A stretch of 64,000 nt of DNA from the NCBI GenBank assembly GCA_963838205.1, contig CAWIQF010000026.1, positions 1 through 64,000 of the forward strand, written 5' to 3'. Below are positions 58,288 to 64,000 of this stretch, piece after piece. This DNA comes from CAIVVT01 sp963838205 (GTDB lineage Bacteria > Acidobacteriota > Terriglobia > Bryobacterales > Bryobacteraceae). The notes beneath the pieces were generated by a model, which had not been told where the DNA came from, made no database searches, and saw only the letters and a program-made list of their open reading frames with translations. The translations under genes and the position numbers were made by a program. The stretch's first letter is position 1, and each line of letters opens with the position of its first letter.

Positions 58288-60786
58288 TTGATCGACTTTT
58301 CAGCGCCGGGCACTATCCGTCGTCTTCTTGTTCGTAACATAATCCCTAGAAAATGTCACTTTATTTCTTCAATTTGGCGGCGGTGGCAATTCTGCCGCTA
58401 CAAATTGTGGTGGTTATGTTTTATAGGCGCAAGTCTTGTGGCTCCCGTACAAGCGCAAACCTATCAGGGCGGCATGTTCATCCCCGCGCCGTTCGAGGTC
58501 GAACGGCCCAAGCCGCAGCAGCAGCTTCCACAGAAGATTCATAAACACCGGGACAACGAGCCGGCGCCGGGTGAGACACTGTATCGCGCGGATTATGAGG
58601 AGCGGGCTGGCAGCGTGTATATCCTGCGCGGCAATGCGGAAGTGGAAAAACCAGAGTGCCTTCTGAAGGCCGACGAGATCCACTACGACGAGGATTCGGG
58701 TCTGGCGGAGGCACGCGGAAACGTCCATTACATCAACTTCGACAGCCAGGATGAGTTGTTCGCCGACCGGGCGGATTATGACATGGTGGCCGAGCGGGGC
58801 ACGTTCTACGTAGTGTCGGGCTCGGCGCCCGGGCATGCGGTTCAACGTCTGGGGCTGCTCACAACCACGGAGCCTATCCGCTTCAAGGGGGACTGGGCGG
58901 AACGGATCGAAGATCGCTACATTCTCTATCAGGGCACGCTGACCAACTGTCCGCCGGGGACCTCATGGTGGCAGTTGATTTCGAAGCGCATGGTGATCTA
59001 TCCGGACGATCACGCGCTGGCCTACAAGGCGCTGCTGCGGCTGCACGGCATCCCCGTTTTCTGGGCGCCCGCATTCTACAAGTCATTGGACAAAGAAGAC
59101 CGCAGGAGCGGGTTCCTGACGCCGAACATCGGCAACAGCAGCACGCGCGGGCAAATGATTGGCGTGGGTTTTTTCTGGGCGATCAACCGCAGTTACCAGA
59201 TGATGTACCGGCCGCAGTATTACACCGTACGCGGCTTCGCGCACACCGTCGATTTCGCAGGCAGGCCGAACGAACATACGAAATTCAACGCCTATTTCTA
59301 TGGCGTGGATGACAAAGGACTGCCTGAGCCGGGCGGGACGCGGCTGAAGCAGGGCGGGTACATGGCAAGCGTCAGCGGGCAGGCGGACCAGTTGGGAGAC
59401 GGCTGGTACGCGCGGGGCATCGTGAATTACCTGAGCAGTTACACATTTCGCCAGGCGTTCACGGAGAGTTTCAACGAGGCGGTCTTTTCTGAGGTCAACA
59501 GCCTGGTATATGCCGGCAAGGACTGGAAGAGCTACGATCTGGCGGTGTTCGGCGAGAACCAACAGAACTTCAACAGCACGACGCCCGGGGACGAAATCAC
59601 AATCCGCCATCTGCCGGAGGTGTCGCTGCGCGACCGTGACACAGAATTTGTGGACGGACCGATCCCGCTGTGGTTTTCTTTTAACGCGACCGGTGGACTT
59701 CTGAGCCGGGACGAGCCGCTGTTTCAGACCCGGCCGTTCGTTGACCGGTTGGATTTCCGGCCGCGACTGTCCACGTCGTTTCACTGGAAAGGGATTGACA
59801 TTCTGCCTTCCTTCGCGCTGGAGGAGACCTCCTACGGCGAGGGCATGCAGAACAACAATGTCGTCGCACAACGGTATCTGCGTTCGAGCCGGGAATTCGA
59901 CTTGGATGTCATTTTCCCCTCGCTGTACCGCATTTACAACGCGCCCAAGTGGATGGGCTCGAAGTTGAAGCACTCGATCGAGCCGCGCTTCGAATTCAAG
60001 AACATCAGTGGCGTGAACGATTTCAACCGCGTGATGCTGTTCGACGAGAGCGACCTGGTGGCGGACACGACGCAGGCCAGCGCCTCGATTGTGAACCGCC
60101 TCTGGACCAAGACGGTGTCGGGCGAGGTGCGCGACTTTGTGAACTGGGAGGTCGGGGCGGAACATTACTTCGATCCTACGTTTGGCGGCGCAGTGGTCCA
60201 AGGCATCCGGGATATCGTGGAAAGCACGTCGGAATTCGGCGCGTACACGTTTATGCAAGGGCCGCGTGGATGGTCGCCGCTCAGCTCGGCGCTGCGGGTG
60301 CAGCCGCTGTCGCATTTGGGCTTCGAGTGGCGGACGGACTATGACCCGCTGCGGCGCATGGTGATCGACAGTTCGGTGACGGCCGACTCGCGCTTCGACA
60401 ACATCTTCTTCTCTGTCGGGTCGATGCAGGTCGGCTGCATGCTGTACCAGCCGCTGTCGTATTACGCCGTCAATCCGTGTCTCGGGGCGCCGACGCCGAC
60501 GCAGGCGCTGTCGCCTCCGTCGAACCAGTTTCGCGGGCTGGTGGGCTTTGGCAGGGCCGACAAACGCGGCTGGAACGCGGCTTTTCTAGGGGTCTACGAT
60601 TACCGCGTGGGTCTTCTGGATTACGGCAACGTGCAGGTGACCTACAACGCCGGATGCTGCGCGTTCAACGTGCAGTTCAGGCGCTGGGACTTCGGGACGA
60701 GAGACGAAAAGGAATATAAATTCTCGTTCGTCATCGCCAACATCGGCAGCGTCGGCTCGCTGCGGCGCCAGGACCGGCTGTTCTAA
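58288..60786 (+). CDS. lptD: LPS-assembly protein LptD
   Basis: The outer-membrane beta barrel that inserts lipopolysaccharide into the outer leaflet. Up to 832 residues. GETLYRADYEERAGSVYILRGNAEVEKPECLLKADEIHYDEDSGLAEARG is the OstA/LptA-like N-terminal jelly roll; the rest is rich in alternating strands (RGIVNYLSSYTFRQAF; FSFNATGGLLSRDEP) up to YKFSFVIANIG near the end. The start is uncertain: the frame opens at a TTG (58288), and a signal-peptide-like stretch FCRYKLWWLCFIGASLVAPVQAQ lies about 35 residues in. The gene shows that the organism has a Gram-negative, LPS-type outer membrane. Confidence 0.88.
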   Translation: MIDFSAPGTIRRLLVRNIIPRKCHFISSIWRRWQFCRYKLWWLCFIGASLVAPVQAQTYQGGMFIPAPFEVERPKPQQQLPQKIHKHRDNEPAPGETLYRADYEERAGSVYILRGNAEVEKPECLLKADEIHYDEDSGLAEARGNVHYINFDSQDELFADRADYDMVAERGTFYVVSGSAPGHAVQRLGLLTTTEPIRFKGDWAERIEDRYILYQGTLTNCPPGTSWWQLISKRMVIYPDDHALAYKALLRLHGIPVFWAPAFYKSLDKEDRRSGFLTPNIGNSSTRGQMIGVGFFWAINRSYQMMYRPQYYTVRGFAHTVDFAGRPNEHTKFNAYFYGVDDKGLPEPGGTRLKQGGYMASVSGQADQLGDGWYARGIVNYLSSYTFRQAFTESFNEAVFSEVNSLVYAGKDWKSYDLAVFGENQQNFNSTTPGDEITIRHLPEVSLRDRDTEFVDGPIPLWFSFNATGGLLSRDEPLFQTRPFVDRLDFRPRLSTSFHWKGIDILPSFALEETSYGEGMQNNNVVAQRYLRSSREFDLDVIFPSLYRIYNAPKWMGSKLKHSIEPRFEFKNISGVNDFNRVMLFDESDLVADTTQASASIVNRLWTKTVSGEVRDFVNWEVGAEHYFDPTFGGAVVQGIRDIVESTSEFGAYTFMQGPRGWSPLSSALRVQPLSHLGFEWRTDYDPLRRMVIDSSVTADSRFDNIFFSVGSMQVGCMLYQPLSYYAVNPCLGAPTPTQALSPPSNQFRGLVGFGRADKRGWNAAFLGVYDYRVGLLDYGNVQVTYNAGCCAFNVQFRRWDFGTRDEKEYKFSFVIANIGSVGSLRRQDRLF

Positions 60787-60828
60787 CCTGCATCCCGCAC
60801 CAACATGCGGGTGCACCGGCGCACCGGG

Positions 60829-61260
60829 CTAGGTTTGGTGATCGTTATCCTCGAGCAAGCAGGCGAGGCGCTCTTCGAGGGCGGCCAGTCGCGGGCGCAG
60901 ATCCGTTTTGGGAGTCTCGGCGGCTTCTGGTTGGCGCTCCGTGCTGGGCGCCTGCTCGCGCAACTCCTCCACGCGGCGCTCGGCCTGCTCTCCGCGCAGC
61001 TTGAGAGACAGCGCGCGCTTCTCCAGATCGGCGGCGCGGCGTTCGAGCGAGCGCAGCTTGTCAGCCAGGTGCAGGGCAGTGAGGACGGCGACGCGGGAGG
61101 GATCGTCGGTGCGGGCGCGGTCGGCGATCCGATTCATCAGTTCGTCGACGCCGGCGGCGAGAGCCTCCGTTTCGGCAACGTCACCGGTCGTGCGCACAGT
61201 GTACGCCTGCTTAAAAATGGTGACTCGGACTGCCCGTTTTGCGGATTCCCCGGTGTCCAC
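60829..61260 (-). CDS. zapA: Cell division protein ZapA
   Basis: A 143-residue protein. The N-terminal head RVTIFKQAYTVRTTGDVAETEALAAGVDELMNRIADRAR is the ZapA fold that binds FtsZ, and the long C-terminal helix (LADKLRSLERRAADLEKRALSLKLRGEQAERRVEELREQ) is its tetramer coiled coil. It helps bundle FtsZ filaments at the division site. The gene lies five bases after the coiled-coil gene, in one run with rpmI and rplT. It converges with lptD across 42 bases. Confidence 0.85.
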   Translation of the reverse strand: MDTGESAKRAVRVTIFKQAYTVRTTGDVAETEALAAGVDELMNRIADRARTDDPSRVAVLTALHLADKLRSLERRAADLEKRALSLKLRGEQAERRVEELREQAPSTERQPEAAETPKTDLRPRLAALEERLACLLEDNDHQT

Positions 61261-61265
61261 GGATC

Positions 61266-61571
61266 TCAGGACTCCTGACTCTGTTCAAAGAGGCCCAGGC
61301 GGTCGATCTGCTCGAGGAGACCGCGAACGCGGGTGGCCGCATCCTGCTGCTTGGCGCGCATGGCGGCCATCTCGTCCTGCAATCGCAAGACTTCGACTCT
61401 CAATGCCTGAACCTGGGCGGAGGCCGCATCCCGTTCGTCACGGGCGGTTCCGACTTCCTTTTCCAACTGCTCGCAGCGCCCGTGAAGGCTCTCCAGCAGT
61501 TTCGGCAACTGAGCGACGCGGGCTTCGAGGCGCGCAATCAGGGTCTCTTCGTCATCCAGCAACGGTAACAT
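61266..61571 (-). CDS. Coiled-coil protein, possibly ZapB-like
   Basis: A 101-residue protein that is a single long coiled coil from about residue 10 to 90 (DEETLIARLEARVAQLPKLLESLHGRCEQLEKEVG). It has no membrane segment. ZapB is an 80-residue coiled coil that works with ZapA, and the five-base spacing to zapA makes this role likely, but the sequence itself is low in specificity. It starts just after rplT on the same strand. Confidence 0.65.
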   Translation of the reverse strand: MLPLLDDEETLIARLEARVAQLPKLLESLHGRCEQLEKEVGTARDERDAASAQVQALRVEVLRLQDEMAAMRAKQQDAATRVRGLLEQIDRLGLFEQSQES

Positions 61572-61582
61572 CGCTTTGGGTC

Positions 61583-61945
61583 TCAGGATGAGACTATCGC
61601 GGATTTGGCCTGCTCCACAAGCGACGTGAACGCGGCGGGCTCGTTAGCGGCCAAATCGGCCAGGATTTTTCGGTTCAGGCTAATCGCCGCGAGCTTCATG
61701 CCATTGATGAATTTCGAGTAGCTGATACCGTTCAGCCGGCAGCCGGCGTTGATGCGCACGATGAACAGACGCCGAAAATCGCGCTTCTTGCGTTTGCGGC
61801 CCACATAGCCGTAGCGCAGCGCCTTTTCGACCGCCTCCTGCGCGGAGCGGTACAGCTTGCTCTTGGTTAGGAAATAACCCTTGGCGAGGGCCAGTGTTTT
61901 TTTTCGGGAATCCCGGCGATTGGTAGATCTTTTAACTCTCGGCAC
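61583..61945 (-). CDS. rplT: 50S ribosomal protein L20
   Basis: The 120-residue L20 starts at GTG (61943-61945, AAGGAG with 7-base spacing): MPRVKRSTNRRDSRKKTLAL and onward. The very basic N-terminal helix, SAQEAVEKALRYGYVGRKRKKRDFR and IVRINAGCRLNGISYSKFINGMK are fully conserved. It is essential for early 50S assembly. It follows rpmI by 113 bases, and in many bacteria L20 represses its own operon by binding the mRNA leader. The gap before it contains no clear hairpin that I can name. Confidence 0.97.
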   Translation of the reverse strand: MPRVKRSTNRRDSRKKTLALAKGYFLTKSKLYRSAQEAVEKALRYGYVGRKRKKRDFRRLFIVRINAGCRLNGISYSKFINGMKLAAISLNRKILADLAANEPAAFTSLVEQAKSAIVSS

Positions 61946-62058
61946 GTTTCTTCTCCTTGAAAATCTTCACTCCAAGCGGTTTCCGATTGGATTCCGCTTT
62001 CTGGCGGCGGCTCGGGCACGTGCAAAAGCGCCGGCGCGCACGCCTGATCGAGAATCGC

Positions 62059-62253
62059 TCAGTACGGGAGCATCCGGCGCAGCTTGGCCTGGTCGGTTTC
62101 GTCGGCGACGACGCCCTGGCCCAGGTTCCGCTTGCGGCTGGTGGTTTTACAGCTCAGCAGGTGGCGCGCGTACGCCTTATGGCGCATGATCTTGCCGGTG
62201 CCGGTCTTGTGGAACCGTTTTTTGGCCCCGGTGTGGGTCTTCAGTTTGGGCAT
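62059..62253 (-). CDS. rpmI: 50S ribosomal protein L35
   Basis: The 64-residue L35: MPKLKTHTGAKKRFHKTGTG and onward, with the conserved HRKAYA-like block (MRHKAYARHLLSCKTTSRKRNLG) and the C-terminal ADETDQAKLRRMLPY. It is the first gene of a run rpmI, rplT, coiled-coil and zapA. The usual upstream infC is missing: a Tat aldo/keto reductase lies there instead. CCACGG (62271-62276) pairs with CCGTGG (62284-62289) just before its ribosome binding site, a possible leader element. Confidence 0.96.
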   Translation of the reverse strand: MPKLKTHTGAKKRFHKTGTGKIMRHKAYARHLLSCKTTSRKRNLGQGVVADETDQAKLRRMLPY

Positions 62254-62396
62254 ATTCTGTCCTTGGAAAGGCCACGGGTTTCGACCGTGGTCATGACGTT
62301 CTTATTCAGGTTATCACAGTAAAACGTAAGAACTGAACTTGGCTGCCGGCAATGGTCTCCCGCGCGCGTCGCGCGTCGAAGGCCCGTCGTTGCCGT

Positions 62397-63320
62397 TCAC
62401 GAGTTCAGGTGCGTATTAGTGCGCGCGATCGCTTCGTCGATTTCGGCGGTGCTTTTGTAGCCGATGGTGACGGCGTCGACCGTGCCCAGCTTCATCACGA
62501 ATCGCACCGAGGCGTCGCGCTGCTCGGGTGTGGAGAATGCGCCTTCGCCCATGATCTTCATTCCGATGATGCCGGTGCCCTGGGCGTGGATCTTCTGGAG
62601 ATGGCCGACCACCTCGGGCACGTCGCCGGTGCCATCCTCGGTACCGCGCAGGTTGTCCATGCGGACGCCGGCATTGTTGATGCGGTTCAACGACACGTCC
62701 AGCCACTTCTGGTCCGGGAACGTCCGGATCGGCACCAGCCCGTGGCAGGAGGCGCCGTGGGCGCGGATGATCCGCTTCTGTTTCGCTTCGTCGAACACAT
62801 CGCGGGCCGGCTTGAACGTCTCCGCCCAGTCGTTGGTGCGCACGCAATGCAGCAGCAGGATGTCGAAGTAGTCGGTGTTCAGCTCCTTGCGATAGCGATC
62901 GATCACGGTCATCGGATCGTCGGTCTGCTGCAGACGGTATTTCGTCATCAGCCGGTAGCTATCGCGCGGAATACCGGCCAGCGCGATGCGCAGCATGTCG
63001 TGCATGCCGGCGTAGTTCTGCGCCGTCTCGAAGAAGCGAATGCCGTGGTCGTAGGCATAGCGGACCAGGCGCGTGAACTGCTCCTGGCCGAGCTCGCGCT
63101 GCACTTTGCCGCCGAACGTGCCCGTGCCGAAGGCCAGGCGGGTCACCTGGACGCCCGAGTTGCCGAGCGGCACCCAGTCGGTAGCGGAGCGTTTGGCGAG
63201 TTTTGCCGGAGCGGCGGTTGCGGCGCTCAGGCCCGCGTTGAAAACAGCACCGCCAGTGGCGATTGAGGCGGCCGCGGCGGCTGCCGTCTTCAGAAAACTA
63301 CGACGGTTGAAAGTGGACAT
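62397..63320 (-). CDS. Tat-exported aldo/keto reductase
   Basis: About 307 residues from the Met at 63320 (MSTFNRRSFLKTAAAAAASI), a clear Tat signal; the open frame continues upstream without a binding site. The barrel shows VTRLAFGTGTFGGK, HGIRFFETAQNYAG (Glu in place of the usual Asp; Tyr present), RLMTKYRLQ (Lys) and FDILLLHCVRT (His). SRNRINNAG-like VSLNRINNAGVRMD and GIIGMKIMGEGAFS match the reductase at 18,258. The Asp-to-Glu change in the catalytic set is notable. Function is unknown. Between this gene and rpmI lies a 143-base gap. Confidence 0.84.
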   Translation of the reverse strand: MSTFNRRSFLKTAAAAAASIATGGAVFNAGLSAATAAPAKLAKRSATDWVPLGNSGVQVTRLAFGTGTFGGKVQRELGQEQFTRLVRYAYDHGIRFFETAQNYAGMHDMLRIALAGIPRDSYRLMTKYRLQQTDDPMTVIDRYRKELNTDYFDILLLHCVRTNDWAETFKPARDVFDEAKQKRIIRAHGASCHGLVPIRTFPDQKWLDVSLNRINNAGVRMDNLRGTEDGTGDVPEVVGHLQKIHAQGTGIIGMKIMGEGAFSTPEQRDASVRFVMKLGTVDAVTIGYKSTAEIDEAIARTNTHLNS

Positions 63321-63490
63321 GGGTTTCAGCCTCTCTGAGTAGCGATAGCGAAAAAGATAACACACGAGCGACGCGCCGCGGTGGCGCCGGGGGCTGCTTC
63401 ACCATCACCGCAGCGCGGAGCGATGGTATAGAGTGTTGATGTTCGGTCATCCCCTGGGGATCAACAAATCGTGAGGTCTAGAGAACGAAT

Positions 63491-64000
63491 ATGCGCAAAC
63501 TGAAAGCAGCAGTCATCGGAGCCGGCTTCATGGGCCGGACTCACGTCGAGGCCCTGCGCCGGCTGGGCTTCGTCGACGTGGTGGCCGTGGCCGCCATCAG
63601 CGACGAGGAAGCCAAGAAGTTCGCGGCCGGCGCCTACATCGATTGGGCCACCGCGGACGTCGACTCGATTCTGGCCGACAAGAGCATCGACGGCATCCAC
63701 ATCTGCACGCCCAACGCGCTGCACGCCCCGATCGCGATGAAGGCTCTGAAGGCCGGCAAGCACGTATTGAGCGAGAAGCCGCTGGCGATGTCCGCCGCCG
63801 AAGCGAAGAAGATGCTCGAGCTGGCGGAGAAGAAAAATCTGTGCCACGCGACCAACCACAACCTGCGCTACTACCCGCTGACGCAGCAGATCCGCCGCAT
63901 GATCGAAAACGGCGAACTGGGCGAGATCCTCGTCGTGCAGGGCACGTATTCGCAGGACTGGCTGCTTTACGATACCGATTTCAACTGGCGCATTCTGCGC
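63491..64000 (+). CDS. Gfo/Idh/MocA oxidoreductase, 3' end cut by window
   Basis: The 170 visible residues start MRKLKAAVIGAGFMGRTHVE, with the NAD-binding GAGFMG, continuing to ICTPNALHAPIAMKALKAGKHVLSEKPLAMS (catalytic EKP) and NHNLRYYPLTQQIRRMIENGELGEI, where the second domain begins. There is no signal peptide, so this enzyme is cytoplasmic, unlike the Tat-exported one at 28,661. The frame runs off the right edge. About 200 residues are expected to be missing. The substrate is likely a sugar or inositol. Confidence 0.9.
   Translation, partial: MRKLKAAVIGAGFMGRTHVEALRRLGFVDVVAVAAISDEEAKKFAAGAYIDWATADVDSILADKSIDGIHICTPNALHAPIAMKALKAGKHVLSEKPLAMSAAEAKKMLELAEKKNLCHATNHNLRYYPLTQQIRRMIENGELGEILVVQGTYSQDWLLYDTDFNWRILR

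Noticed and set aside
59083..60315. A 410-codon open frame on the minus strand
   Set aside because: It is antisense to the lptD barrel region, with Arg/His-rich shadow composition and no start signal.
60787..60828. 6S RNA gene next to zapA, as in enterobacteria
   Set aside because: Only 42 bases separate zapA from lptD, too few for a 6S RNA.
1..64000. tRNA, rRNA or complete insertion sequence
   Set aside because: No cloverleaf, rRNA-like stretch or transposase was recognised by reading; a dedicated tRNA and IS search would settle it.

Overview
The window reads as two unlike pieces of DNA. Bases 1 to about 6,720 are a compact phage or prophage-like module. Its genes are almost all on the minus strand, short, often overlapping by a few bases, and many follow a near-perfect AAGGAG ribosome binding site. 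From the right it encodes an AAA ATPase of RepA type, a winged-helix protein, an AlpA/excisionase-type helix-turn-helix protein, a small-terminase-like protein, the large terminase, and a run of small coiled-coil or charged proteins. The DNA is visibly less GC-rich than the rest and is strongly enriched in the word GATGGGG/CCCCATC. At about 6,720 it stops abruptly inside a truncated host membrane-protein gene; this is either an insertion edge or an assembly join.

Bases 6,724 to 64,000 are GC-rich chromosome. The gene families suggest Acidobacteriota, most likely the Bryobacterales/Solibacter lineage: many Tat-exported oxidoreductases (aldo/keto reductase, Gfo/Idh/MocA, DUF362), a DUF1080 protein, TIM-barrel sugar isomerases, GH27, an atypical ETF cluster, LptD (so a Gram-negative envelope), and a very short basic protein starting MSARNGDKAR of a kind I associate with acidobacteria. 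This assignment is inference from gene content.

Layout of the chromosomal part. 7.4-11.0 kb (minus): phosphoglucomutase in one run with a bacterial-microcompartment pair, PduT-like shell protein and PduS-like flavin/Fe-S protein. 11.2-14.2 kb (plus): MFS exporter, queC and queE joined by ATGA overlaps, then nikR. 14.4-15.5 kb: RDD and DUF2752 membrane proteins. 15.6-20.6 kb: small basic protein, fabG, ubiD, a Tat aldo/keto reductase, a sugar isomerase preceded by a large nested palindrome. 20.7-28.3 kb (minus): alpha-galactosidase, then etfA, etfB, an ETF:quinone oxidoreductase-like protein and a 739-residue acyl-CoA dehydrogenase, reading from low to high coordinate; this is a complete route for electrons from an acyl-CoA-like substrate to quinone. 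28.6-38.7 kb: a Gfo/Idh/MocA oxidoreductase, PilZ protein, and a surface-glycan block (three glycosyltransferases, GDP-mannose/UDP-glucose 6-dehydrogenase, a polytopic membrane protein) ending in a GH130 glycoside phosphorylase. 39-44.8 kb: a winged-helix AAA ATPase, DUF1080, a sugar isomerase, an SDR and a membrane-anchored coiled-coil protein. 45.0-48.5 kb (minus): an NtrC-type two-component system translationally coupled to a proline-rich lipoprotein. 48.6-58.2 kb: PAP2 phosphatase, DUF6599-like protein, Fe-S aldo/keto reductase, DUF362, TPR protein, pgi, RDD protein. 58.3-64 kb: lptD, zapA, a coiled-coil protein, rplT, rpmI, another Tat aldo/keto reductase and the start of a Gfo/Idh/MocA gene cut by the window end.

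Three things stand out between the genes. First, four short repeat arrays with different sequences keep the same 11-base spacing (9,653; 28,500; 50,632; 57,071), one with exact dyad symmetry. Second, an 83-base nested palindrome lies at 19,283-19,365. Third, three genes (28,661, 33,275 and 41,368) are each broken by a single extra base, which looks more like sequence-level indels than decay. No rRNA, tRNA, CRISPR array or complete insertion sequence was recognised.
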